Source: CAVXDY01 sp963721335 (GTDB lineage Bacteria; Actinomycetota; Thermoleophilia; Miltoncostaeales; Miltoncostaeaceae). Taken from it: DNA of 64,000 bases. Position numbers and translations under genes: made by a program. Shown here piece by piece: positions 54,085-63,331 of the stretch. The stretch spans positions 248,001-312,000 of the forward strand of contig CAVRIV010000008.1 of assembly GCA_963721335.1 (NCBI GenBank), written 5' to 3'. A model generated the notes under the pieces. The model made no database searches. It had not been told where the DNA came from and worked only from the letters and a program-made list of their open reading frames with translations. Numbering within the stretch: the first letter of the stretch is position 1; every line of letters starts with the position of its first letter.

Positions 54085-55293
54085 TCAGATGTGGAGCTCC
54101 TCGGGCTGCAGCGCCCCGGTGCGGAAACGCGAGCCCGCCAGCGCGGAGGTGGCGGGGAACGTGCGGTACGCCCCGGTGGTGATGAGCTCCGCCAGGCTCA
54201 GGGCGGCCGCGTAGGACTGCATGACGCCGCGGCCCGAGAACGAGTGGATCTCGTAGAGGTTCGCGAGGCCCTCCACGGACCCGACCAGCGCCGAGTGGTC
54301 GGGTGACAGCTCGTAGAGGCCGGTCCAGCCGCGGACGTGCTCCAGGCGGTCGAAGGCCGAGATCCGGTTCGCGAGCCGCGGCCACACCTCCCGCTCGAAG
54401 AAGGCCCGGCCCTCGTACTCGAAGCGATACCCCGGCGGGTCGTCCGGCGGCGAGTACCCGGCCAGGAAGAGCTCGCCGGCCTCGTGGTGGAAGTAGACGT
54501 CGCTGGTGTCGACGATCATCCCGTTCCCGGAGAGATCGACGTCGCGCGAGGCCAGCACGCAGAGCTGACGGGGCACGGCCCGGCACGGCACGGGGACCCC
54601 GGTCAGGTCCGCCACGAGCGCCGCCCAGGGACCGGCGGCGTTCACCATCCGCGCGCAGGCCAGGGTGCGCGGACGCCCGGCGGCGGGCCCGCCCTCGAGG
54701 GCGGACACGGCCTCCTCGCTCCCGTCGAGCTCGCGCAGCTCCACGCCGGCCACGCGGTCGCCGTCCCTCGTCACCCCCGTCACCAGGAGCCGGTCGAGGA
54801 AGACCGCGCCGGCGGCCCGGGCCCGCGACCGGTAGTGCTCGCGGACCGCGTTCGGGTCGACCAGGCCGTCCTTCGGCGAGAAGGTCGCGCCCGCCACGCC
54901 GTCGAGCTGGTCGATGAAGGGCCAGCGGCGGCGGACCTCGGCGGGCTCGACCAGCTCCACCTCGCGGCCGAAGCGGTTCTGCATCGGCACGTGCTCCGCC
55001 GCCGCGGGCCAGCGCTCGGGGCCGTGGAGCCAGAGGTAGCCGCGCTCGCGGAAGGCCATCTCCTCCCGGTGCTCGGCGAGGAAGGCGATCGTCGCGGCGC
55101 ACAGCTCCACGTTCACGGGCTGCCACCAGGTGGCGCGAACGCCGCCGGCGTTGAGCTGGGAGGAGCTGCGCTCCCCGGCGAGGTCGGGATCGACGACCAC
55201 GACGCCCGGCTCGCCCATCTCGGCCAGGTGCATGGCCAGGGCGCTTCCGGCCAGGCCGGCGCCCACGATCAGGGTGCCCGCCTCGTGGTCCAC
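54085..55293 (-). CDS. FAD-dependent oxidoreductase (DAO family)
   Basis: 402 residues. FAD-binding GAGLAGSALAMHLAE near residue 10, a VVVVDPD strand end, then a DAO core (GYLWLHGPE, RRRWPFIDQLDG) and a C-terminal HSFSGRGVMQSYAAALSLAEL motif typical of glycine-oxidase/sarcosine-oxidase-like enzymes. It oxidises an amine, amino acid or hydroxy acid; the substrate is unknown. GTG 55293 follows GGAGGA. Single-gene transcript. Confidence 0.85.
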   Translation of the reverse strand: MDHEAGTLIVGAGLAGSALAMHLAEMGEPGVVVVDPDLAGERSSSQLNAGGVRATWWQPVNVELCAATIAFLAEHREEMAFRERGYLWLHGPERWPAAAEHVPMQNRFGREVELVEPAEVRRRWPFIDQLDGVAGATFSPKDGLVDPNAVREHYRSRARAAGAVFLDRLLVTGVTRDGDRVAGVELRELDGSEEAVSALEGGPAAGRPRTLACARMVNAAGPWAALVADLTGVPVPCRAVPRQLCVLASRDVDLSGNGMIVDTSDVYFHHEAGELFLAGYSPPDDPPGYRFEYEGRAFFEREVWPRLANRISAFDRLEHVRGWTGLYELSPDHSALVGSVEGLANLYEIHSFSGRGVMQSYAAALSLAELITTGAYRTFPATSALAGSRFRTGALQPEELHI

Positions 55294-55462
55294 GTCTCCT
55301 CCTCGCGCTCCTTTCCCCCCGGATCCCCCCCATCATCACGGTTTCCGCGCCTCGCGGGGGAGGGGCGGGGAGCGCCGGGGGAGAGGGGGACCCGAAAAAG
55401 AGGGAGGCGGGGGAGGGGCGGGAGGACTGTAAAAGCCTCCGAAAACGCCGAGACTGTCCCGT

Positions 55463-56458
55463 GTGGAGAGCCGTCTCGACACCCTCTGGGCGCGCGTCGC
55501 CCTCGCCCTCGCCGCCGCCCTGGCGGTGCTGCTCGTCGCCTCCGCCGCGGCCCAGGCGGCGACCGTCACCGTGCGCCCCGGCGACACGCTGAGCACGATC
55601 GCCGCCCGCAACGGCACCAGCGTCACGGCCCTGGCCCGGGCGAACGGCATCCGCGATCCGAACCTGGTGCGGATCGGGATGCGGCTCACGGTCCCGGGGG
55701 CGGGGGCCGGCGCGGGCGCCGCCGGGGGCGGGAGCTACCGGGTGCGTCCGGGCGACACCCTCGGCGGGATCGCCGCGCGGCACGGCACCAGCGTCGCCGC
55801 CCTGGCCCGGGCCAACGGCATCCGGAACCCCGGCCTGATCAGGATCGGGATGCGCCTGACCGTGCCCGGCCCAGGGTCGGCCCCGGTGCCGGCCGCCGGC
55901 GGGGGCACGCACCGGGTGCGCGCGGGCGAGACCCTCGGAGGCATCGCCGCGAGCCGCGGCACCACCGTGTCCGCGCTCGTTGCCCTCAACGGCATCCGGG
56001 ATCCCGGGCTGATCGCCGCGGGACGCCTCCTCCGCATCCCGGCCGGGGCGGGGCCGGGCCTGCTCGTGCCCACGCCCGGCGTGGCCGAGCTGATCGCGCT
56101 CCACTCGGCCCGCTACGGGGTGGATCCGGCGCTGGCACGGGCCATCGCCTGGCAGGAGAGCCGCTGGAGCCAGGGCGCGCGCTCCAGCGTGGGCGCCATC
56201 GGGGTGATGCAGCTCATGCCGGCCACCGCGCGCTGGTTCGGCCCCGCGGTCCTGGGGCGCCGCATCAATCCCCGCGTCCTCGGGGACAACATCGAGGGCG
56301 GCGTGGCCTATCTCGGGTGGCTGATCCGGCAGTCGGGCAGCACCCGGCGGGCGATCATGGCCTACTACCAGGGGCTGGCCTCCCTGCGGCACCGCGGCCC
56401 CTACGACGACACGGTGGACTACCTCGCCAGCGTCAACGCCTTCTACGGGCGGGTGTAG
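55463..56458 (+). CDS. Secreted LysM (x3) - SLT lytic transglycosylase
   Basis: 331 residues. Signal peptide (RVALALAAALAVLLVASAAAQA), three LysM domains (about 34-76, 92-135, 148-190; VRPGDTLSTIAARNG, VRPGDTLGGIAARHG, VRAGETLGGIAASRG) and an SLT domain (about 205-325) with catalytic Glu in WQESRWSQGA and a VMQLMPATARW block. It cleaves peptidoglycan in the wall. GTG 55463; the 169 nt upstream are purine-rich, and I see no convincing riboswitch. Confidence 0.85.
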   Translation: MESRLDTLWARVALALAAALAVLLVASAAAQAATVTVRPGDTLSTIAARNGTSVTALARANGIRDPNLVRIGMRLTVPGAGAGAGAAGGGSYRVRPGDTLGGIAARHGTSVAALARANGIRNPGLIRIGMRLTVPGPGSAPVPAAGGGTHRVRAGETLGGIAASRGTTVSALVALNGIRDPGLIAAGRLLRIPAGAGPGLLVPTPGVAELIALHSARYGVDPALARAIAWQESRWSQGARSSVGAIGVMQLMPATARWFGPAVLGRRINPRVLGDNIEGGVAYLGWLIRQSGSTRRAIMAYYQGLASLRHRGPYDDTVDYLASVNAFYGRV

Positions 56459-56940
56459 AGCGGGCGGCGCCCGCTGGTGAACGTGGAGGGGCCGAGCTCG
56501 CGGTAGATGCCGCGCCCCACCTCACGCTCGCGCGCCCGCACCCAGGCCAGGTTCCGCAGGTCGACCGCGCCGATGCCCGCGACCACGCCGGCGAGGGCCA
56601 CGGCCGCGGCGGGCACCAGGGCGACCACGACGGCCATGAACACCAGCGGCAGCACGAGCACCACGAGCGTGCGGCGGACGGTCTCGCGGGCCGGCTCGAC
56701 GGCCCCGCCGCCGGCCTCCGGCAGCTGGGGATCGCGCAGCCAGCGGGTGCTCCAGACGCTGATGCCGCCCACCAGGACGAGCACCACGGCGAAGGGAACG
56801 AGCGCCTCGGCGGCCGAGAGGTCGCCGATCGCGAGGGCCAGGAGCAGCCCGGCCAGACCGATGACGAGGTGCCCGGCGCCGGATGTCCGGAGCTCCGTGA
56901 CGAGGCGGGCGATGGGGCGCAACGGCTGGGATACTCGCAC
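56443..56940 (-). CDS. Membrane protein of unknown function
   Basis: About 165 residues with four hydrophobic segments (HLVIGLAGLLLALAI, VPFAVVLVLVGGI, TLVVLVLPLVFMAVVVALVPAAAVALAG and a shorter one) and a soluble end REREVGRGIYREL. No family recognised. GTG 56940 is 1 nt away from the GTG of the divergent LLM gene, which leaves no room for a promoter; the real start may be inside. The 3' end overlaps the SLT gene by 16 nt. Confidence 0.5.
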   Translation of the reverse strand: MRVSQPLRPIARLVTELRTSGAGHLVIGLAGLLLALAIGDLSAAEALVPFAVVLVLVGGISVWSTRWLRDPQLPEAGGGAVEPARETVRRTLVVLVLPLVFMAVVVALVPAAAVALAGVVAGIGAVDLRNLAWVRAREREVGRGIYRELGPSTFTSGRRPLYTRP

Positions 56941-56941
56941 A

Positions 56942-57973
56942 GTGGCCGCTCCGCTCCGGATACCGGTCGACGCCCAGCTGCTCGGCGCCGACGCCGCCGG
57001 GCTCGCGGATTTCGCCCGCGCGGCCGAGCAGGCCGGGATCGCTCGCCTCTGGGCGCCGGAGCTGCACCGCTCCGCCACGGTCCCCCTGGCGGTGGCGGCC
57101 GGCGCCACCGAGCGGATCGAGCTCGGCACGGGCATCGCCCTGGCCTTCACGCGCAGCCCCATGGTCATGGCCCTGGAGGCCCTGGACCTGGACGAGCTGT
57201 CGGGCGGGCGCCTGGTGCTGGGCCTCGGGGCCGGGGTGCGGCGTCTCAACCAGGCCTGGCACGCCGGGCCCTACGACCCGCCCGTGCGCCGCATGCGCGA
57301 GATGGTGGCGGCCGTGCGCGAGCTGACGGCGGCGCTCGCCGAGGGCCGCGACGCGCGGGCGGTGGGAGAGCTCTACGACGTGGACGTGCGCGGGCTGCGC
57401 CGCCCGCACCGGGCGCCCCGCTCCACCATCCCGGTGTGGCTCGCCGCCGTGCTGCCGGGCATGACACGGCTGGCGGGGGAGGTGGCCGACGGCTTCCTCG
57501 ACCATCCGGTCACCTCGCCCGCCTGGCTCGAGGACCGGCTGCTGCCCGCGCTCCGGGCCGGGGCCGAGCGCGCCGGGCGACCCGTGCCCGAGGTGGCCGG
57601 CGCGCTGATCTGCGCCGTGAGCGACGACGACCCGGCCGGCGCGCGCCGGGCCGCCGCCGCCAGCGTCGGCTTCTACGCGACGGTGCGGACCTACGAGGAG
57701 CTGTTCGCGGGGCACGGCTTCGGGTCGCGGCTGCCGGGCATCCGCCGGGCCTTCGCCCAGGGCGACACCGGCCGCCTGGTGGAGGCCGTCGGCGAGGACA
57801 TGACCGACGCGTTCGCCGCCGCCGGCACGACCGCCGCCGTGCGGGAGCGCGCCCGCGCGTACGAGGGGCTCGCCGACCGGCTCTGGGCGACCCCGCCCCA
57901 CTACTTCCAGGACGACGCGGCCGCCGCTCGCTGGCAGGCGGGGATACTGTCGGCCCTTGGCACCCAAGGCTGA
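56942..57973 (+). CDS. LLM-class (F420-dependent) oxidoreductase
   Basis: 343 residues, TIM barrel of the luciferase-like monooxygenase superfamily. Family elements: GIARLWAPELHRSAT, TERIELGTGIALAFTRSPM, GRLVLGLGAGVRRLNQAWH and a late PVWLAAVLPGMTRLAGE. Actinobacterial members mostly use coenzyme F420; the substrate is unknown. GATACT lies 6 nt before GTG 56942, a variant of the leaderless pattern. It overlaps the ligD start by 17 nt. Confidence 0.83.
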   Translation: MAAPLRIPVDAQLLGADAAGLADFARAAEQAGIARLWAPELHRSATVPLAVAAGATERIELGTGIALAFTRSPMVMALEALDLDELSGGRLVLGLGAGVRRLNQAWHAGPYDPPVRRMREMVAAVRELTAALAEGRDARAVGELYDVDVRGLRRPHRAPRSTIPVWLAAVLPGMTRLAGEVADGFLDHPVTSPAWLEDRLLPALRAGAERAGRPVPEVAGALICAVSDDDPAGARRAAAASVGFYATVRTYEELFAGHGFGSRLPGIRRAFAQGDTGRLVEAVGEDMTDAFAAAGTTAAVRERARAYEGLADRLWATPPHYFQDDAAAARWQAGILSALGTQG

Positions 57974-60315
57974 TCTCCCGGAGTACCGCGCGCGGCGCGA
58001 CTTCGCCGCGACGCCCGAGCCCGCGCCGGGGGAGGGCGCCGCGCCGGACCCCGGGCTCCCGCGATTCGTGGTGCAGCGCCACCAGGCGCGCGCCCTTCAC
58101 TTCGACCTGCGCCTCGAGCACGAGGGCGCGCTGGCCTCGTGGGCCGTGCCCAAGGGCCCGCCCCTGCGCGAGGGGGTGAAGCGCCTGGCGGTCCGGACGG
58201 AGGACCACCCGCTGGAGTACCTCGACTTCTCGGCCGTCATCCCCGAAGGCCAGTACGGCGCCGGGCGGATGACGATCTGGGACCGCGGCGTCTACGAGCC
58301 CGAGCTGATCGCGGAGGACGAGTGGAAGCTGGTGCTGGAGGGCTCCATCCTGCGCGGGCACTACCACCTGGTGCGCACGCGCGGGCGCTCGGGCAAGGAG
58401 GAGTGGCTCATCTTCCGCTCGGGCAAGGGGCCCGCCGGGCCGCCGGACCCGGCGGGCCCGTTCCCGTCGCTGCGCCCCATGCTCGCCTCGACCGCCGAGG
58501 AGGCCTTCGACGACCCGGCCTTCGCGTTCGAGCTGAAGTGGGACGGCTACCGCGCGCTGGCGCTCGTGACCTCCGACGCCACCGAGCTGCGCAGCCGCAC
58601 CGGGCGCGACCTCACGCCGGCGTACCCGGACCTGCACGACCTGCGCCGGGCGCTGCTCTGCCAGGAGGCGGTCCTCGACGGCGAGGTGGTGGTGCTGGAC
58701 GACGAGGGCAAGCCCGACTTCAACGCCCTCCAGAACGGGCGCGGCCCGTTCACCTACGTCGCCTTCGACCTGCTGCACGTGGACGGGGAGTGGATCTGCG
58801 ACCGCCCCTGGAGCGAGCGGCGCGAGCGCCTGGCGGCGGTCGTGAGCCCCGACTCGCTGCCGCGCCTGATGCTGTCCGACCACGTGGTCGGCACAGGGCG
58901 GCGACCTGTTCGCGGCCGCCAAGGCCCAGGGGCTCGAGGGCGTCATCGCCAAGCGGATGGATGCGCCCTACCGGCCGGGCCGGCGGGTGGCGGAGTGGCG
59001 CAAGGTGAAGAGCCGGCCCGAGCTGGTGGCCGTGGTGGGCGGCTTCACCGAGGGCAACGGCTCGCACCGGGGCTCGCTGGGCGCGCTGCTGGTGGGGGAG
59101 TACGACGACGAGGGACGGCTGCGCTACCGGTCGCACGTGGGGTCCGGGTTCTCGCACGCGCTCGCCCGGAACCTGTGGGACCGCCTGCGCGCGGCCGAGG
59201 TGCCCGAGTCCCCGTTCGCCGACCCGGTGCCGAAGGCCCCGGCGACGCCGCACTGGGTGCGGCCCGAGCTGAAGGTGGAGGTGAGCTACGCCGAGCGCAC
59301 GCCCGACGGGCGGCTGCGCGCGCCGGTGTTCGGCGGCCTGGTGGACGACGACGAGCTCGCGGCGGGGCTGCCCCCGGGGCCGTTCGGCGGCGCGACCGGC
59401 GACCGCGCGGTCCAGGAGGGCGACCGGCGGGTCGTGCTCACCAACCTCGACAAGCTCTACTGGCCGCGCGAGGGCATCGCGAAGGGCCACCTGCTCGACC
59501 ACTACCTGCGCATGGCCCCGGTGCTGGTGCCCCACCTGGAGGGCCGGCCGATGATCCTGAAGCGCTACCCGAACGGGATCGAGGAGCCGTTCTTCTTCCA
59601 GCACAACGTGGTGGATGCCCCGGAGTGGCTCCGCCGCGTGCCGCTGTCACGCAGCGGCCGGTCCGACGAGAAGACCAGCAACTACGCCGTGATCGACGAT
59701 CCGATGGCGCTGCTGTGGCTGGTCAACCTGGGCTGCATCGACCTGAACCCCTGGCAGAGCCGGGCCGACTCGCCCGACTCGCCCACCCACGTCCTGTTCG
59801 ACCTCGACCCGTCCGAGGGGGTCCACTTCGACCGCGTCGTCGAGGCGGCGCTGCTGGTGCGCGAGGCGCTCGAGGCGGCCGGCCTTCGCGGATACCCGCG
59901 CACCTCGGGAGCGAGCGGGATGCACATCATGGTCCCCATCGCCCCCGGGCCCAGCTTCGAGGCGGTGCGCCTGTTCGCCCGGATCGTGTCGGAGGCGCTG
60001 GTGCGCGCGCACCCGGGCCTGGTCACCACGCTCACGTCGGTCCGCGATCGCGGACCGCGCGTCTACCTCGACCACAACCAGAACGGGCGCGGGCGCAGCA
60101 TCGCCAGCGTCTACTCGGTGCGGCCGCGCCCCGGCGCGCCGGTGGCCACCCCGCTGCTCTGGGACGAGGTGGGCCCGGGGCTCGACCCCCGCGACTTCAC
60201 GATGGGCGCCGTGGCGACCCGGGTGGAGCGCGAGGGCGACCTGGCCGAGGGGCTCCTCAGCGACCTCCAGGACCTGGGGGAGGCCGTGGCCCGGCTCGAG
60301 CGCCCGGCCGGGTGA
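57957..60315 (+). CDS. ligD: LigD, PE-LIG-POL multifunctional ligase/polymerase, one frameshift
   Basis: About 786 residues. Order is phosphoesterase (residues about 1-165: QRHQARALHFDLRLEH, PEGQYGAGRM), ATP-dependent ligase (about 170-460: ELKWDGYRAL with lysine near 194, LDGEVVV, EWRKVKSR) and polymerase/primase (about 500-786: LTNLDKLYWP, the Asp pair in FDLDPSEG, TSGASGMHI). This is the Pseudomonas-type order, not the mycobacterial POL-PE-LIG. It seals double-strand breaks in NHEJ with Ku; no ku gene is in the window. The frame breaks near 58890 (extra A before QGGDLFAAAKAQG). The start is TTG 57957. Confidence 0.9.
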
Positions 60316-60851
60316 GGGCGGCGCGCCGGGCGCTGGCGGCGGCCCTGGCGGCCCTGGCGCTGGCGGGCTGCTCCCGGGGCGACCCGGCTCCCCCGCGGGA
60401 GCCGCCGACGGAGGTGGGCACGGGCTACTTCGTGGGCCGGGGCGCCGCCGGGCTCGGCGCGTCGGTGGATCTCTTCGGATCGGACGCCGCCTCCCGGGCG
60501 GTGCGCCAGGCCCTGGCGCCCGATCCGCGCGGCGGCCGCGGGGCCCCGGTGGTCGCCATCGCCTCGGTGGTCAACGACGGGTCCGCGCCGGTCCGGACGC
60601 CCCGGTTCGTGGCCCTGCTGATGTCGGGCCGGGCGGTGCCGATGCCGGACGTCCGCGGGTCGCTGTCGCCCTCCGTGCCGGCCCAGGACCGCGCGCTCCG
60701 GTTGCTCGGCTCCGCCCGGGCCCGGGTCGGTCCCGGCGGCAGCGCCAGCCTCCACCTCCTGCTGGGGGACGTCGACCCCCGGCAGGTGGAGTCGGTGAGG
60801 ATGGTCTCGACGGTCGGCGAGCCGATCTCGCTGAGCGCGCGCCGCCGGTAG
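60312..60851 (+). CDS. Lipoprotein of unknown function
   Basis: 179 residues from GTG 60312, overlapping the ligD stop by 4 nt. A lipobox ends LALAGC at residue 20, then a Pro-rich linker and a compact beta-rich domain (TGYFVGRGAAGLGASVDLFG, VVAIASVVNDGSAPV, LHLLLGDVDPRQVESVRM). Exported and anchored to the membrane. No family recognised; coupling to LigD is probably fortuitous. Confidence 0.68.
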   Translation: MRAARRALAAALAALALAGCSRGDPAPPREPPTEVGTGYFVGRGAAGLGASVDLFGSDAASRAVRQALAPDPRGGRGAPVVAIASVVNDGSAPVRTPRFVALLMSGRAVPMPDVRGSLSPSVPAQDRALRLLGSARARVGPGGSASLHLLLGDVDPRQVESVRMVSTVGEPISLSARRR

Positions 60852-60883
60852 GGGAAGACCGCTCGACGGCGAACCAATGCCCC

Positions 60884-61705
60884 GTGCCTCCCGATGTCCA
60901 CGCACTCGCCGAGCGCCTCAAGCGCGACTACGACCGCTTCAGCCCTGCCCAGCAATCGCTCTCGCGCTACCTGGCGGACAACCTGGCGGACGTCCCGCTG
61001 CTGTCGGCCCACGAGGTGGCCCGGGCCTCCCACTGCAGCCCCGCGACGGTCGTGCGCTTCGCCCAGGCCCTCGGGTACTCGGGCTACCCCGAGATGCAGC
61101 GCACCGTGCGCCGCGCCCAGCGGCCCGGCCTGCCGCCGCGCCCGGGCGACCGCCCGCTCGGCCCGCCCCTCTCGCCCGACGGGCTCGACGCCGCCCTGGC
61201 CGCCGAGCGGCTGTCCCTGGACGACGCCGCGGAGCGGCTCACCTCCTCGGGGCTCGGCACCATCGTGTCCGCCCTCGGTACGCGCTCGCCCCTGGTGATC
61301 GCCGGCGAGGGCCACGCGCGGCCGGTGGTCACGCTCATCGAGGAGCGCCTGGCCCGCGCGGGCCGCGCCGTCGCCGCCGTGACCTCGCTCGACACCACCG
61401 CCCGGATCTGGCTCGACACCCTGGGACCCGGCAGCGCGGTGCTCGCGATCGCCGTGGGCCGTGAGGTGCGCGTCGCGCAGGCCGCCGTGTCGGCCGCGCG
61501 CGCCGCCGGGGTGCCGGCGGCCATCCTGGTCGATTCGAGCCTCAGCGTCCTGGCCCGCTCGCCCCTGGCGCGCGTCGTCCCGGCCGACACCCGCGACGGC
61601 TCGCCGAGCCTCGTGGCGATGGTCGCGGTGGCCCAGGCGCTCGCCGGCGCGCTGGCGCCGGTGCCGGCCCCCGCCCGCCCCGGACTGGCGGCCGTCGGGG
61701 CCTGA
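60884..61705 (+). CDS. RpiR/MurR-family transcriptional regulator
   Basis: 273 residues. N-terminal RpiR-type HTH (about 10-85: FSPAQQSLSRYLADNLADVPLLSAHEVARA, CSPATVVRFAQALGYSGY) and a C-terminal SIS-like domain (about 125-260: VIAGEGHARPVVTLIEERL, PGSAVLAIAVGREVRV). SIS domains bind phosphosugars, but this copy has degenerate sites. It is upstream of pdxS on the same strand, 79 nt apart; control of that operon is possible. Confidence 0.75.
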   Translation: MPPDVHALAERLKRDYDRFSPAQQSLSRYLADNLADVPLLSAHEVARASHCSPATVVRFAQALGYSGYPEMQRTVRRAQRPGLPPRPGDRPLGPPLSPDGLDAALAAERLSLDDAAERLTSSGLGTIVSALGTRSPLVIAGEGHARPVVTLIEERLARAGRAVAAVTSLDTTARIWLDTLGPGSAVLAIAVGREVRVAQAAVSAARAAGVPAAILVDSSLSVLARSPLARVVPADTRDGSPSLVAMVAVAQALAGALAPVPAPARPGLAAVGA

Positions 61706-61745
61706 GGTTCCGCGGCGCCGGGAAAGGCGCTCGCGAGGGGTCCGG

Positions 61746-61751
61746 TAGACT
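61746..61751 (+). promoter_or_regulatory. Candidate -10 TAGACT for pdxS
   Basis: TAGACT 33 nt before GTG 61785, leaving a 5'-UTR with AAGGGGAG as ribosome site. No -35 is evident. Confidence 0.4.
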
Positions 61752-61784
61752 TTCCCACTCGGATCCGACCGAGAAGGGGAGCGC

Positions 61785-62681
61785 GTGGCCGAGGGCAACG
61801 GGCGCACCGGGACGGTGCGCGTCAAGACGGGGCTCGCCCAGATGCTGAAGGGCGGCGTCATCATGGACGTCACGACCCCGGAGCAGGCCCGCGTCGCGGA
61901 GGAGGCGGGCGCCTGCGCCGTGATGGCGCTCGAGCGCATCCCCGCCGACATCCGGGCCGACGGCGGGGTCGCCCGCATGAGCGACCCCTCGATGATCTCG
62001 GGCATCCAGGAGGCCGTGTCGATCCCGGTCATGGCCAAGTGCCGCATCGGCCACTTCGTCGAGGCCCAGGTCCTCCAGGCGCTCGACATCGACTTCGTCG
62101 ACGAGTCCGAGGTCCTCACGCCCGCCGACGAGGCCCACCACATCGACAAGCACGGCTTCACGGTCCCGTTCGTGTGCGGCGCCACGGACCTCGGCGAGGC
62201 CCTGCGGCGCGTGTCCGAGGGCGCGGCGATGATCCGCACCAAGGGGGAGGCCGGCACCGGCAACGTGGTGGAGGCCGTGCGCCACATGCGCGCGATCCGC
62301 TCCGGCATCGCCCGGCTGACCGGTCTCGCGCCCGAGGAGCTGCACGCCGCCGCGAAGGACCTTCGCGCGCCCTACGAGCTGGTGGCCCGCGTCGCGGCCG
62401 AGGGGCGCCTGCCGGTGGTGAACTTCTCCGCCGGGGGCATCGCCACCCCCGCCGACGCGGCGCTCATGATGCAGCTCGGCGCCGAGGGCGTGTTCGTGGG
62501 CTCGGGGATCTACAAGAGCGAGGACCCGCCGCGCCGCGCCCGCGCCATCGTCGAGGCGGTGACCCATTTCGAGGACCCCGAGGTGCTGGCGCGCGTCTCG
62601 ACGGGGCTGAAGGACGCCATGGCCGGCATCGAGATCTCGGCGCTGGCGCAGGGCGACCTGCTGCAGGGCAGAGGCTGGTGA
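61785..62681 (+). CDS. pdxS: Pyridoxal 5'-phosphate synthase subunit PdxS
   Basis: 298 residues, normal length. PdxS forms PLP from ribose-5-P, glyceraldehyde-3-P and glutamine-derived ammonia. Visible elements: GGVIMDVTTPEQARVAEEAG (Asp for substrate), catalytic Lys of VMAKCRIGHFVEAQ, FVDESEVLTPAD and phosphate-binding GEAGTGN. It forms a dodecamer with PdxT. GTG 61785 follows AAGGGGAG. The stop overlaps the pdxT GTG, giving coupled translation. Confidence 0.97.
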   Translation: MAEGNGRTGTVRVKTGLAQMLKGGVIMDVTTPEQARVAEEAGACAVMALERIPADIRADGGVARMSDPSMISGIQEAVSIPVMAKCRIGHFVEAQVLQALDIDFVDESEVLTPADEAHHIDKHGFTVPFVCGATDLGEALRRVSEGAAMIRTKGEAGTGNVVEAVRHMRAIRSGIARLTGLAPEELHAAAKDLRAPYELVARVAAEGRLPVVNFSAGGIATPADAALMMQLGAEGVFVGSGIYKSEDPPRRARAIVEAVTHFEDPEVLARVSTGLKDAMAGIEISALAQGDLLQGRGW

Positions 62682-63331
62682 GCGCGTCCTCGGGCGATCT
62701 GGGCCGGCCGCGGGTGGGGGTGCTCGCGGTGCAGGGGGCCTTCGCCGAGCACGAGCGGGCGCTGGCGGCCGCGGGCTCCGAGCCGGTCCAGGTCCGCGAC
62801 GCGGCGCAGCTCGAGGGGCTCGACGCGATCGTGCTGCCCGGCGGCGAGAGCACGACGCTGGGCCTGGTGGCCGAGGGCTCCGGCCTGCTCGGCGCGCTGC
62901 GCGAGCGTCTGGACGAGGGCCTTCCGGCGCTCGGCACCTGCGCCGGGATGATCGTGCTGGCGCGCGCGACCACCGGCGGCGCGCAGCCGCTGGTGGGAGG
63001 GATGGACATCGTGGTGCGCCGCAACGCGTTCGGCCGCCAGCGGGCGAGCTTCGAGACCAGCCTCGACGTGCCGGCGCTGGGACCGGAGCCGGTGGACGCG
63101 GTGTTCATCCGGGCCCCGTGGATCGAGGAGGCGGGGCCCGGGGTGGAGGTGCTCGCGAAGGTGGCGGGCCACGGCGTGGCCGCCCGTCAGGGCGACCTGA
63201 TGGTCACGGCCTTCCACCCCGAGCTGGCCGGCGAGCCGCGGTTCCACGAGTGGCTCGTGGAGCGCGCGCGGTCGTGGCGCGAGACGGGAGTGGGACGAGA
63301 GAGGAGGCGGGATCGTGTCCGGGCACAGTAA
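62678..63331 (+). CDS. pdxT: Glutamine amidotransferase subunit PdxT
   Basis: 217 residues. Class I glutaminase: LPGGEST, nucleophile Cys in LGTCAGM, and His/Glu in AFHPELAGE. It supplies ammonia to PdxS through the complex. GTG 62678 overlaps pdxS by 4 nt. Its stop overlaps the yebC start region by 17 nt. Extra residues at both ends compared with the short bacterial PdxT (N-term SASSGDLGRP). Confidence 0.96.
   Translation: MSASSGDLGRPRVGVLAVQGAFAEHERALAAAGSEPVQVRDAAQLEGLDAIVLPGGESTTLGLVAEGSGLLGALRERLDEGLPALGTCAGMIVLARATTGGAQPLVGGMDIVVRRNAFGRQRASFETSLDVPALGPEPVDAVFIRAPWIEEAGPGVEVLAKVAGHGVAARQGDLMVTAFHPELAGEPRFHEWLVERARSWRETGVGRERRRDRVRAQ

Noticed and set aside
55294..55462. Cyclic di-AMP riboswitch before the LysM-SLT gene
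   Set aside because: The gene class often has one, but the purine-rich 169 nt show no convincing conserved core or paired stems by eye.
54337..58179. Plus-strand open frame of about 1,280 codons
   Set aside because: Shadow of FAD oxidoreductase, LysM-SLT and LLM genes. The composition is Arg/Ala/Gly-rich without domains, and real genes cover it in other frames.
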